A DNA stretch of 64,000 nt from Cytophagales bacterium (GTDB taxonomy: Bacteria; Bacteroidota; Bacteroidia; Cytophagales; Spirosomataceae), in contig JAAFJE010000001.1 in assembly GCA_013298025.1 (NCBI GenBank), forward strand, positions 372,001-436,000, written 5' to 3'. Numbering within the stretch: the stretch's first letter is position 1; each line of letters begins with the position of its first letter. Both the position numbers and the translations under genes were made by a program. The notes below the pieces were generated by a model. It worked only from the letters and a program-made list of their open reading frames with translations, ran no database searches and had not been told where the DNA came from. This document shows positions 42,290-51,616 of this stretch, one piece after another.

Positions 42290-43504
42290 TTAACCATTTT
42301 TCCCTAAGAAAAACGACAACACCGTAGCTAGACCCATGATAATGGCAACGAGCATAAATGCCATCTGATACGAATGGGTTTGGTCATGTAAATAACCCGT
42401 TACGATAGGCCCTAAAAAGCCCCCTGCCGACTCGAACATATTGATACTGGCATTGATTTTACCAGCCTCTTTTAAACCAAAAGTTCGCACCGTTAGTACG
42501 TTATACATCGAATAAATGCCTCCCCAACTCAAGGCCATGCCTACCGTTGCCCACACAATCAGGGCAGGATTGACCGTAGCAAATAAACCAATAGCCAATG
42601 TAAGTATCAAACAACAAATGCTGAAAAGTCGGTAAATATTTACATAGTCAGACAGTGTAGTAATAAGCATTTTTCCCGTAAAAGCAACACCAAAATAAAG
42701 CGATAACATACCTGTAGCGTACTGTTCGGAAAGCCCTATGTCTGTGATATGCAAGTGCAAATTGGCGACTACCGAGAGTAAACTGTAAAAGGTCAGAAAA
42801 CCACATACACAAATAACCAAATAAGTAAATGTGCGGGTTGCTTCTTTGAAAGTAAGTCCTTCTAATACAGACACTTTAATTGCATTGCTATCAGTCAGCA
42901 CAGGTGTTTGCGGACGGCTTTTTACGAAGAATAAAATATAAAAAAATAGTATTATCGGAAAAATAGTTAGTGCCAAAAAAGTAGTACGCCAGCCGTATAG
43001 TATAATCCAATGATGGATAATATTGGGAAAAATTACGCTACCCAGACTCGTCCCTGCCAACGTAAAGCCCAAAGCCAAGCCCTTGCGTTTGTTGAACCAA
43101 CTCGAAACCAAAATAATAGCCGATACGGGCCCTGCCAAACAATACGCCAAGCCAAACAAAAAGTGCATAAAATACGCCTCCCGAATACTTTGAATAGTAC
43201 TATAACAGCCCAAGGCAATGGCGAGCACCAAAGCGCCCAACAACAAGAGCCTTTTTACTTGAAATTTATCAATCATTGAACCAGCAAAAAAGATAAGCAA
43301 AAAGGCTGTAGCATTCGGAATAGAATCCCTGAATTTCAGCTCTGTGCGTGTCCAATGAAATTCGTGCAACAGCGTTTTGTCAAACACCGACATCGTGGTA
43401 GTAGTAAGGCCATTGATGACAACTAATATCAATAAGCCCGAAAAGCAGATAAAAACTCGGTAGGCAATATCTTTGGTCAATAGTGGTAAAGTTATATTTG
43501 TCAT
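42290..43504 (-). CDS. MFS transporter (oxalate/formate antiporter-like, monocarboxylate type)
   Basis: A 404-residue 12-TM major facilitator. The first half has GLLILVVINGLTTTTMSVF and GSMIDKFQVKRLLLLGALVL (the loop 2-3 region), then SWFNKRKGLALGFTLAGTSLG, the diagnostic segment of the OFA/MCT branch (OxlT and related). It probably moves a small organic anion; the substrate is unknown. It stands alone between the tricorn gene and the subtilisin-like gene. Confidence 0.82.
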   Translation of the reverse strand: MTNITLPLLTKDIAYRVFICFSGLLILVVINGLTTTTMSVFDKTLLHEFHWTRTELKFRDSIPNATAFLLIFFAGSMIDKFQVKRLLLLGALVLAIALGCYSTIQSIREAYFMHFLFGLAYCLAGPVSAIILVSSWFNKRKGLALGFTLAGTSLGSVIFPNIIHHWIILYGWRTTFLALTIFPIILFFYILFFVKSRPQTPVLTDSNAIKVSVLEGLTFKEATRTFTYLVICVCGFLTFYSLLSVVANLHLHITDIGLSEQYATGMLSLYFGVAFTGKMLITTLSDYVNIYRLFSICCLILTLAIGLFATVNPALIVWATVGMALSWGGIYSMYNVLTVRTFGLKEAGKINASINMFESAGGFLGPIVTGYLHDQTHSYQMAFMLVAIIMGLATVLSFFLGKNG

Positions 43505-43806
43505 GCCTTAAAATTTAATACGTATCCGACGAAGCTATGAGTCGATACCTTTTTTATATCACTTCATTTGTGGCAATTTTTCGATAAAATGACCAGTTTG
43601 TGCATTAAAAATCACATGGATGTGGTTAAACAGTATCATTGGTAATCCAATACACTATTTCATATACAAAAAATGCGTTACATCAGTTCCTAGGCACTTA
43701 CGTTAATTTGTCGGATGTACGCTTTGGTTATCGACAAAAAACCTCGTACCTTTTCAGTACAATTTGCCCATAAGTAGTTATATTTTAAATTATTGCATTG
43801 AAAATT
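43505..43806. other. Intergenic region before the subtilisin-like gene
   Basis: A 302-base gap between divergent genes. I see near matches to TAnnTTTG (for example TACAATTTG around 43759) but none exact, and no repeat or hairpin of note. Confidence 0.45.
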
Positions 43807-45459
43807 ATGAAAAAGACGCACGCAATCGCCTTAGTTGCTTGTTTGTTTGCGACCAACGTTTTTGCCCAATCTCAGTACTTAAAAGTTTCTTCCTTTAATG
43901 CACCCAACGAATGGTTACATTTAGATTTACATCAAGATGGAATCATGGGGATAAGCACTGAAAAAGCGTACAGAGAGATTTTAGGCAAACGTAAGTCGAA
44001 AACAGTTATTGTTGCCGTGATTGATTCGGGGGTAGATATTACCCACGAAGACCTGAAAGATCATATCTGGGTGAATCCCAACGAGATACCCCAAAATGGT
44101 ATCGACGACGATCGGAACGGGTATGTTGATGATGTGTATGGTTGGGACTACCTTGGCAATACAAACGGCCAAGACCTCGCCAAAGAACGTTCAGAATTGA
44201 CTCGTGAGTATGCCAAATTATACGCACAATTTGGTCATCTCAAAACTACAGAAGGCCTTTCTCCTCAACAAAAAGCCTCGTATGATTTATTCAAAAAGTA
44301 CCAAATTCAGTATGAAGCCAAAGCGAAAGAAGTAAAGGAAGAAGGGGAGTTTGTTGTAAAATTGTACAAGCAATTTGTAGGAAACAAGGCTACGCTTCAA
44401 GCATTTTTAGGTAAAAAAGAGTTTACCGATGCCGACATCGCCAACATTGATGCTACTGCTCCAAAAGCTATTGCAGAAGCCAAAAAAATGTATGAAACCT
44501 TGGCTAAATTTGGTCAAAATGAAGTTTCGTTGAAAGAGGCTTATACCCACTACGACCGCCTTTTACAGTATGGCATCAACCTCCAGCACGACCCTAGAAG
44601 CATTGTGGGAGATAATCCCAACGACTTGAACGATTTTCACTATGGCAACAACGAAGTAACAGGCCCAGATGCACGCCACGGCACACACGTAGCAGGCATT
44701 ATTGCCGCCAATCGCAACAATGCTTTGGGGGTAAAAGGTATTGCTTCCGACGTAAAAGTCATGGTATTGCGGGCTGTTCCCGACGGCGACGAGCGTGATA
44801 AAGATGTAGCAAGAGCCATTTATTATGCCGTTGACAACGGAGCAAAAATTATCAATATGAGTTTTGGTAAATCCATTTCGCCTCAAAAAAATGCGGTTGA
44901 CGAAGCTGTTCGTTATGCTGAAAGCAGAGATGTATTGATTATTCACGCCGCAGGCAACGACAATGCCAATATCGACCAAAGCGATAATTTCCCCAACAAG
45001 CGTTTTACCAATGGCGAAATTGCCCAAAATTGGATTGAAGTAGGGGCTACCACTTGGATGCAACCGCCTGCTGCCGTAGCCGATTTTTCTAATTATGGTT
45101 CAAAAACTGTCGATATTTTTGCCCCAGGCGTTGATGTACAATCGACGGTAGTGGGTTCAAAATATGAATCGTTGAGTGGTACAAGTATGGCTGCACCTGT
45201 AGTAGCAGGTGTGGCAGCCATGATTAAAAGTTATTATCCGCATTTTTCGGCTGTACAAATCAAAAGTATTATTCTAAACTCGGCTACCAAACTTTCTAAT
45301 ACCAAAGTGGCACAGCCAGGTACGGGTGATTTGGTCAATCTCAAACAATTGAGTATTACGGGTGGGGTAGTGAATGCTTACCAAGCCGTGAAATTAGCAG
45401 AAGAATTGACAAAAAATACGCTCTTGCCACAAGCAAGCAAAAAGACTCATAAACAGTAA
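43807..45459 (+). CDS. Secreted S8 (subtilisin-like) peptidase with helical insert
   Basis: A 550-residue serine protease from the ATG at 43807 (a TTG three codons earlier is also in frame); signal peptide MKKTHAIALVACLFATNVFAQ. The triad is Asp in VIDSGVDITHEDL (about residue 76), His in GPDARHGTHVAG (about 296) and Ser in LSGTSMAAP (about 460), with oxyanion Asn in HAAGNDNAN. Between Asp and His is an acidic NGIDDDRNGYVDD calcium-type loop and a charged helical insert of about 140 residues, an arrangement common in Bacteroidota S8 proteases. No propeptide of the I9 type is evident. It degrades extracellular or periplasmic protein. Confidence 0.92.
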   Translation: MKKTHAIALVACLFATNVFAQSQYLKVSSFNAPNEWLHLDLHQDGIMGISTEKAYREILGKRKSKTVIVAVIDSGVDITHEDLKDHIWVNPNEIPQNGIDDDRNGYVDDVYGWDYLGNTNGQDLAKERSELTREYAKLYAQFGHLKTTEGLSPQQKASYDLFKKYQIQYEAKAKEVKEEGEFVVKLYKQFVGNKATLQAFLGKKEFTDADIANIDATAPKAIAEAKKMYETLAKFGQNEVSLKEAYTHYDRLLQYGINLQHDPRSIVGDNPNDLNDFHYGNNEVTGPDARHGTHVAGIIAANRNNALGVKGIASDVKVMVLRAVPDGDERDKDVARAIYYAVDNGAKIINMSFGKSISPQKNAVDEAVRYAESRDVLIIHAAGNDNANIDQSDNFPNKRFTNGEIAQNWIEVGATTWMQPPAAVADFSNYGSKTVDIFAPGVDVQSTVVGSKYESLSGTSMAAPVVAGVAAMIKSYYPHFSAVQIKSIILNSATKLSNTKVAQPGTGDLVNLKQLSITGGVVNAYQAVKLAEELTKNTLLPQASKKTHKQ

Positions 45460-45470
45460 ACGATGTGTTG

Positions 45471-45568
45471 GTACTGTACGAAAGATAATAAAAATCTATT
45501 GATGTCGGATAGGTAAAATAAGTTCTCCGAAATCAGCAATTTCCTGCATGAAAACTTTCGTACAGTAC
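45471..45568. repeat. Widely spaced inverted repeat between convergent genes
   Basis: GTACTGTACGAAAG at 45471-45484 and its exact complement CTTTCGTACAGTAC at 45555-45568 are separated by 70 bases. It lies between the S8 protease and the beta-helix gene and may act as a bidirectional terminator or mark a small inserted element; the right arm contains the recurrent ACGAAAGTTTT motif in reverse. Confidence 0.5.
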
Positions 45569-45579
45569 TAATACTCCAT

Positions 45580-48204
45580 TTAATTACCGGGCATAATAAA
45601 TTCAAAACATCCTATATCAAAGCTTCCTCCTGCCATACGGGCGTTGTCGTCACGGTCGGTAGTAATGCCCCAATTCATGACATTTTCACCAGCATTCACC
45701 AAAGGTGAGCGTGCTGTTGGATAATAAAACCCGTATTTTATATCTTTGAGCAAAGCCGCTTCTGCCACCGTGTTTTTATAATTATTTCGCTCATTAACAA
45801 TCACTGGCGTTCCTAATTTTACAATAAACTTACCCGTAGCAGGTGCTACGATAAGGTTATTGACTACCTCATGCGTATGAATCAAGCTATACAATTTGAT
45901 GGCATCGCTTTGGGTAGTAATGATAGAATTATTGACAAGACGCAAATACGTATTCGGAATAGAGCTTGCCCTAGAATCGGCAAAGATACCATTGTATCCC
46001 GCATTGATAATCAGGTTATTATACACAGTTTGGTTTCCTAGAAAACCTAAAATAATAATACCCGTTCCTCGTGCATTCACAATGGTATTATTATAGCAAT
46101 CGCCTCCCGAACCTTCGCCCATTTGAATCCCGTTGGCCTGAAAAGCATCAAAAGGAGCAATACCTGGGTCGATTAGTGTATTATGATGCACTTTGGCATC
46201 TATTGAACAACCATACTGAATCCCTTCGCAACCACTTCGTTCAATTTGATTATTATAAATTTCTAACCCTTCTATGGCATGAGGGAAAACCGTTCTTGCC
46301 ACTCCATTGCAAGTAAGTTTCACCCCAGAAGCAGCAAAGGAATTGCCCACATAAATGCCTTCACCGCCTACATCGTGGATAAAATTATCGTGAATCTTTA
46401 CATTTCGCATCACAAAATAGCCACGCCAAGCAGTGCTATCACAACTTGGGTCGGTTTTTGCCATAATGCCTGCAAAACCTGTTTTCATAATTTCTACATG
46501 GTCTATTTCACAATCGGTACTTTTACTATCAATTTTTACACCCATCGCCCCAGAGCCAGTATAGTTTATCTGGATACCATAGCTCAAGGTACTATCGCCA
46601 GTACCCGTAAGTTTAAAATATTTACAATTAGAAAAAGTGATACCGCCAAGCAAAGCGGCACTATTTCCTATATTTACGCTACCTCCTACATTTTTAAAAA
46701 TAATAGGCTGGTCGGCATTTCCTTCAAAATCGTTAAAATCGAAATAACTGTATGTTCCTGCTACAATACAAACCGTATTGCCTGCCGTTGCCGTAAGATT
46801 ATTGGGCGAATAGTTGCCTCCTTGCCTAATTGTATAGTCGCATACATTAGGATTGGGCGTTGCTACGCTTGCACTCGATTCAAAGCAACCAATATCGAAC
46901 TCGCTGCCATTCGGACGAGGATTGTCGGACAAATCGGTTTTAATCCCCCAACTGAGGAGATTTTCACCCGTATTAACCAGCGGCGTAAAACTTTTAGGGC
47001 TATACCGAAAGGTAGTAGTATCGACAAAAAAACTGGCATCAATAATACCGTTGAAATAATTGTGCTTGAGCGATACCTTTACATCTGGCGACAAGGTTGT
47101 GATGTATTTACCATTGCCCACGTTCAGTACTAAGTTGTTGGCTATGGTATGTTGGTGCTGCGTGCTATACAGCTTGATGGCATCTGACGAGGGTGATATG
47201 ATGGTATTATGGGCAAAAAGTAAATAGGCATTCGGAATAGCTCCGGGTCTGGCATCAGCAAAGATTCCTCCTCCATTAGGTCGTACAATCAGGTTATTAT
47301 AAATCTTTTGATTACCTAAAAAACCAATCATCGAAATGGCCGAGCCTTGGGCATTGACAATTACGTTGTTGTAAAAATCGCCCCCAGCACCACCGCCCAA
47401 AGCCACGGCATTGTTGAGGCTTGTACTATTAGGTAATTTACCACAGTTGGTTACGAAGTTGTGATGCACTTGGGCATCGGGAGCGGCGGCATAATTGATG
47501 CCCTTCCCTCCTGTATTTTCTATATGGTTATGATTGATTTCTAAATTGTAGAGCAAAGGTGTAAACTTAGTGATTGTGCGGTTGTTGCAGGTAATATTTT
47601 TGCCTATATCAAACGTCTGTTCTCCTACCGATATGCCATCGCCTTCAATATCATGAATGTAATTATGGTGAATTTTAATGCCATTCATGCTGTAATAATC
47701 TCGCCAAGTGGTACTATCGCAAGTCAACTCCGAGCGGGCAACAATACCTACTCCTTTTACCTGTTGTATTTCTATGTTATCTATTTCTATATTGGTACTT
47801 CTGTCAACTATCGCAATGCCTCGCCCGTTGCTTCCTGTTCCCGCTACTTTAATGCCTTGTGCATAATTGGCATCGCCTTTGCCTGACATTTTGACGTATC
47901 TACTTCTGTTACCAATTTGAATAGCCGACCCACTGCTCGTATTTTGAACTACCACCAAGCCCGCACAATTCTGGATAGTAATAGGCTTGCTTTCTGTACC
48001 TTGAAAACCATTGAAAGTCAGGTTGGTATAAGTTCCAGCCTGAATACAAATCGTACCACCGACAGGTACATTCAAATTGCTAGGCGTGTAAGTGCCGCTC
48101 TTGGTAACTGTCACCGAACAGTTACAAGACTGTGCCATATTGGGGCTAATCTTTCCCAACAAGTTTATGGCAAAGCATATCGACAAGGTAAGGTACTGTT
48201 TCAT
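45580..48204 (-). CDS. Secreted right-handed parallel beta-helix protein, two tandem modules
   Basis: An 874-residue exported protein (signal peptide ending NMAQ). It consists of two copies of a module of about 425 residues: 30-445 and 452-872. Each begins with a CxxTVxxxGTYxPxNLxxxxGxxxCIxAGTY block, runs through parallel beta-helix coils with NN and HHN ladders (IHHNYIHDIEGDGISVGEQ; VKIHDNFIHDVGGEGIYVGN), and ends with a DIGCFE block. The fold is that of pectin lyase/DUF5123-like right-handed helix repeats. Such proteins bind or cleave polysaccharides; no catalytic residues are obvious. No T9SS tail was recognised at the C-terminus (IMPGN). Confidence 0.82.
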   Translation of the reverse strand: MKQYLTLSICFAINLLGKISPNMAQSCNCSVTVTKSGTYTPSNLNVPVGGTICIQAGTYTNLTFNGFQGTESKPITIQNCAGLVVVQNTSSGSAIQIGNRSRYVKMSGKGDANYAQGIKVAGTGSNGRGIAIVDRSTNIEIDNIEIQQVKGVGIVARSELTCDSTTWRDYYSMNGIKIHHNYIHDIEGDGISVGEQTFDIGKNITCNNRTITKFTPLLYNLEINHNHIENTGGKGINYAAAPDAQVHHNFVTNCGKLPNSTSLNNAVALGGGAGGDFYNNVIVNAQGSAISMIGFLGNQKIYNNLIVRPNGGGIFADARPGAIPNAYLLFAHNTIISPSSDAIKLYSTQHQHTIANNLVLNVGNGKYITTLSPDVKVSLKHNYFNGIIDASFFVDTTTFRYSPKSFTPLVNTGENLLSWGIKTDLSDNPRPNGSEFDIGCFESSASVATPNPNVCDYTIRQGGNYSPNNLTATAGNTVCIVAGTYSYFDFNDFEGNADQPIIFKNVGGSVNIGNSAALLGGITFSNCKYFKLTGTGDSTLSYGIQINYTGSGAMGVKIDSKSTDCEIDHVEIMKTGFAGIMAKTDPSCDSTAWRGYFVMRNVKIHDNFIHDVGGEGIYVGNSFAASGVKLTCNGVARTVFPHAIEGLEIYNNQIERSGCEGIQYGCSIDAKVHHNTLIDPGIAPFDAFQANGIQMGEGSGGDCYNNTIVNARGTGIIILGFLGNQTVYNNLIINAGYNGIFADSRASSIPNTYLRLVNNSIITTQSDAIKLYSLIHTHEVVNNLIVAPATGKFIVKLGTPVIVNERNNYKNTVAEAALLKDIKYGFYYPTARSPLVNAGENVMNWGITTDRDDNARMAGGSFDIGCFEFIMPGN

Positions 48205-48635
48205 CCTATTCAGCTTTTGGTATGTGATTGACTGATAATGAACAATAGCTGTAGTGGATTATAGCAATGTATTTTGAGTAGTTGAGGCAAGAGCAACGCT
48301 ATTGGCTGTACCTCTGAAAGAGCAAGTAAAGCTACGATTTTTTACGAGGTAAACACCAGACAAAACTCAGTATTTTTTCTGATTTACTATGAAAATATTG
48401 AGTTATGCCAAAAGAAAACACTTTTATTCTTCTTCACAAAAGTAGTATTTTCATGATAAATGCCCAATATTCCGAATGAAAAAATACCGTACTTGTACCT
48501 TTATGCCTGTTTGCATCCGCTCAACGCACAGAATTACCGTTCCTACAAATTGCGGTATAACAAGCCCAAATACCCCACAAATTTGGTACGTGAACTTCTT
48601 AGAAGTTTGATACAACAACCAAAACAACTACAGTC
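48205..48635. other. Intergenic region before the SPFH gene
   Basis: A 431-base gap between divergent genes. A weak stem (CTCAGTATTTT ... AAAATATTGAG around 48365-48405) is visible. A 60-codon open frame at 48460-48642 overlaps the SPFH start and is not convincing. Confidence 0.5.
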
Positions 48636-50516
48636 ATGTTGACTACCATTTCTGCGTATGCCATTTTTGCCATACCTGTATTATGCCTCATTTTTTACAA
48701 ATTCATCTTTCGTTTATTGGGTATTATCATTGTTCCAGAAGACCGCATTGGGCTAGTTACCAAAAAGTTTGTGCTGTTTGGGGATAAAAAATCATTACCC
48801 GAAGGACGTATCTTTGCCACAGAAGGCGAAGCGGGTTATCAAGCCAAACCCTTGGCCCCTGGGATTTATTTTTGGTACTGGATTTGGCAATTCGACATTG
48901 AGTTGCGACCACTGACCGTTATTCCTACAGGTAAAATTGGCTTAGTGTTGGCAAAAGATGGAAAAGAACTCGAAACAGGCTGGATTCTTGCCCGAAAAAT
49001 AGAATGCGATGGCTTTCAAGATGCCGAAGCATTTCTGAAAAATGGTGGTAGAAAAGGCCGACAAACCGCCATTATTACGGCAGGCTCGTACCGAATCAAT
49101 ACTTTTTTATTTGACGTAGAATTAACCGACATTACCGAAATTAAAGAAAACATGGTTGGTATTGTGACCACCATGGATGGTGCTTCGATTCCATCGGGAC
49201 AAATTTCGGGTAAATCGCTCGACGGACACAACAACTTCCAGAATGTAGATGCCTTTTTGCATGGAGGCGGTAACAAGGGTTTGCAGCAACAAGTCATTTT
49301 GGCTGGTTCATACAACCTCAATCCTTGGTTTGTCAAAGTAGAAGAAATTCACATGACCGAAATTCCCATTGGCAGTGTAGGCGTAGTGATTTCGTATGTA
49401 GGCGATGAAGGCGAAGACGTGAGCGGGTCTGAATTTAAACACGGTAATATTGTTTCTAAAGGATACAAAGGCGTTTGGGCCGAACCATTGGGCCCTGGCA
49501 AATATCCTTTGAATACTTTTGTACAAAAAATAGAGCTAGTGCCAACCACCAATCTCGTACTCAACTGGGCAAGTGCAAGGTCGGAGTCGCACCAATTAGA
49601 CAAAAACCTTTCGACCATCACGGTACGCTCAAAAGACGGTTTCCCATTCAATCTCGATGTTTCTCAGATCATCCATATTCCCAACTACGAAGCTCCCAAG
49701 GTCATTGCAAGATTTGGTAACATGAACAACCTCGTGAGCCAAGTATTAGAACCTACCATCGGGAACTATTTTCGTAACTCGGCACAAGACTCAGACGTTA
49801 TTTCGTTTTTGGGTTCACGAGCCGAGCGACAAGACACCGCCAGAAGGTATATTGGGGCGGTACTCAACCAGTACAACGTAAATGCCGTAGATACCCTCAT
49901 TGGCGACATCGTGCCACCCGAATCGTTGATGAAAACCCTCACCGACCGTAAATTGGCAGAAGAGCAAAAAGTAACTTACGATACCCAAAAGATGGCCCAA
50001 GAAACCCGACAAGCCTTGGAAAAAGAAACAGCCATTGCCGATATTCAGAAAGATATTGTGAAAGCCGACCAAGGCGTTGTAATTGCCGAACGTGTAGCCG
50101 ATGCTTCGGTGAAAAAAGCCCAAGGGGAAGCCCAAAGCCTAAAGCTACAAGCCGCTGCCGAAGCCGAAAGAGTGAAGCTCCAAGCCAGTGCCGAATCGGA
50201 ACGAATTAAATTGATTGCCGTTGCCGAAGCCGAGAAAATTAGTAAAACAGGTAATGCCGAAGCCGAAAAAATCTTGGCCATCGGTAAAGCCGAAGCAGAG
50301 GCGTATCAGTTAGCGGTATCGGCTATGGGCGAGCACAATTTTACCCAGCTCAAAATCACCGAAAGCATTGGTAAAGAAAACATTAAGGTGATTCCTGACA
50401 TTTTGATTACAGGAGGAAACCAAGACCAAAATGGGGCATTAAGTGGCTTGTTGGGCTTGCGTTTGATGGAAGAAATGGGTAAAAGAAAACCACAAAACGA
50501 CGCTGAACAAAGCTAG
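48636..50516 (+). CDS. SPFH/Band 7 (flotillin-like) membrane protein with tandem N-terminal repeats
   Basis: A 626-residue protein with one N-terminal membrane segment (about 5-32). Residues about 95-270 contain two copies of a unit of about 75 residues, each with a G-x-V/L...DG...L/IxxG.I start, FLxxGGxKGxQ and ITAGSYxIN (NGGRKGRQTAIITAGSYRIN and HGGGNKGLQQQVILAGSYNL), and a third partial copy (GSVGVVISYVGDEGEDV). The SPFH core follows (about 290-450), then a long coiled coil of repeated AEAERVKLQASAESERIK type (about 450-560) and a flexible tail. Flotillins scaffold membrane microdomains; the repeats may bind a partner. Confidence 0.85.
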   Translation: MLTTISAYAIFAIPVLCLIFYKFIFRLLGIIIVPEDRIGLVTKKFVLFGDKKSLPEGRIFATEGEAGYQAKPLAPGIYFWYWIWQFDIELRPLTVIPTGKIGLVLAKDGKELETGWILARKIECDGFQDAEAFLKNGGRKGRQTAIITAGSYRINTFLFDVELTDITEIKENMVGIVTTMDGASIPSGQISGKSLDGHNNFQNVDAFLHGGGNKGLQQQVILAGSYNLNPWFVKVEEIHMTEIPIGSVGVVISYVGDEGEDVSGSEFKHGNIVSKGYKGVWAEPLGPGKYPLNTFVQKIELVPTTNLVLNWASARSESHQLDKNLSTITVRSKDGFPFNLDVSQIIHIPNYEAPKVIARFGNMNNLVSQVLEPTIGNYFRNSAQDSDVISFLGSRAERQDTARRYIGAVLNQYNVNAVDTLIGDIVPPESLMKTLTDRKLAEEQKVTYDTQKMAQETRQALEKETAIADIQKDIVKADQGVVIAERVADASVKKAQGEAQSLKLQAAAEAERVKLQASAESERIKLIAVAEAEKISKTGNAEAEKILAIGKAEAEAYQLAVSAMGEHNFTQLKITESIGKENIKVIPDILITGGNQDQNGALSGLLGLRLMEEMGKRKPQNDAEQS

Positions 50517-50549
50517 GACTGATTTCGGTTTGTAGTGTTAAGATTTCAA

Positions 50550-50590
50550 GAGCATTTGGTTAAAACGAAAATGTTTTTAACCAAATGCTC
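50550..50590. terminator. Hairpin terminator between SPFH and esterase genes
   Basis: Sixteen-base perfect arms at 50550-50565 and 50575-50590 (GAGCATTTGGTTAAAA) around a 9-base loop, with A and T tracts at the tip, between convergent genes. Confidence 0.8.
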
Positions 50591-50614
50591 AATCCAAAAT
50601 CAAATTATTGGTTG

Positions 50615-51439
50615 TTATTTTTTAAAAAACATAGAAAAATACAAAAAATGTGCTGGTACTACATTTCTCCAATACACCCAATCGTGCTTGCCAGGTTTTT
50701 CGGTATAAATATGTGGCACTTTAGCTTCGAGCAATTTTTTGTGTAAAGCTCTGTTTACCTCAATAAAGAAATCGTCAATACCACAATCGAACATTACCTG
50801 TAAAGACGCAGGAAAGGGCTGGTTCAATACTGTATTTTGTTCCCACAAAGCTTTGTTTTCGGCGTATGTTCCCAAACGGCTTTTGATGTTCCAGTTATTC
50901 GGAAAAGGCGTAAAATCGACCCCACCACTCATACTAGCGGCTGCTCCAAAAACATCGGCATGGCGCGTTGCCAAATACAAAGCCCCGTGTCCGCCCATAC
51001 TCAAGCCCGTAATACCCCGTTGCGTTGCTTCTGCCTTAGTACGGTACTGTTTATCAATGTATTGCACCAATTCGCTCGACACAAACGTTTCGTAGCGATA
51101 GCTCGGCTCAATAGGGCTATCGAAATACCAGCTATCGAAACCGCCGTCGGTACAAACTGCCATCACTTGGTATAAATCGACCCATTGCTGAAAATCGGGA
51201 ATATTCTTCACCCAGTCTTTATGATTACCACTGTACCCATGCAAGAAATAAACTACAGGAAAATGTTGACTTTTGTCTTTATACGCATCTGGCACTACTA
51301 CCACTACAGGTACATTTTTTTTCATAGCTGTGCTATACACCCGAATGGTATCAACTTGGGCGGCCCAAGCAGTGCTGTGGGTAATAGCGTAACAAAAAAA
51401 CGCTACTAAATAGGTTTTTAATCGCAAAGAAATTTTCAT
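50615..51439 (-). CDS. Exported esterase (esterase D / tributyrin esterase family)
   Basis: A 274-residue alpha/beta hydrolase with signal peptide ending near TAWA. It has the EstD-family strand VVYFLHGYSGNHKDW, a nucleophile elbow GLSMGGHGAL (about residues 145-154) and a late GKHDWVYWR histidine. The family includes feruloyl esterases, acetyl esterases and S-formylglutathione hydrolase; the export signal excludes the last. It is not in the aromatic cluster but could contribute to ester hydrolysis of plant material. Substrate unknown. Confidence 0.83.
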   Translation of the reverse strand: MKISLRLKTYLVAFFCYAITHSTAWAAQVDTIRVYSTAMKKNVPVVVVVPDAYKDKSQHFPVVYFLHGYSGNHKDWVKNIPDFQQWVDLYQVMAVCTDGGFDSWYFDSPIEPSYRYETFVSSELVQYIDKQYRTKAEATQRGITGLSMGGHGALYLATRHADVFGAAASMSGGVDFTPFPNNWNIKSRLGTYAENKALWEQNTVLNQPFPASLQVMFDCGIDDFFIEVNRALHKKLLEAKVPHIYTEKPGKHDWVYWRNVVPAHFLYFSMFFKK

Positions 51440-51533
51440 AATTGTTGAAAGATTATTGTACCGAACAAAGGTAAAAATTTCATCGTTTAAAGCGGCTTTT
51501 ATTTCTTGATTTCATCTAAAAATACAAGTCAAT

Positions 51534-51567
51534 ATTGAGTAGATTTAGCGTAAAATCAGTATATTTG
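51534..51567 (+). promoter_or_regulatory. Candidate promoter of the DUF1624-like gene
   Basis: TATATTTG at 51560-51567 is an exact TAnnTTTG match; ATTG at 51534-51537 is a near -33 at 22 bases. The start lies 49 bases downstream at 51617. Confidence 0.4.
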
Positions 51568-51616
51568 GTAGGATTGTACCAATCGTATGATTTATACTAA
51601 ACCCTTCAAGTAACAG

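Noticed and set aside
48460-48642. Sixty-codon open frame before the SPFH gene
   Set aside because: It overlaps the SPFH start by seven bases, has no homologous look and no promoter; more likely chance.
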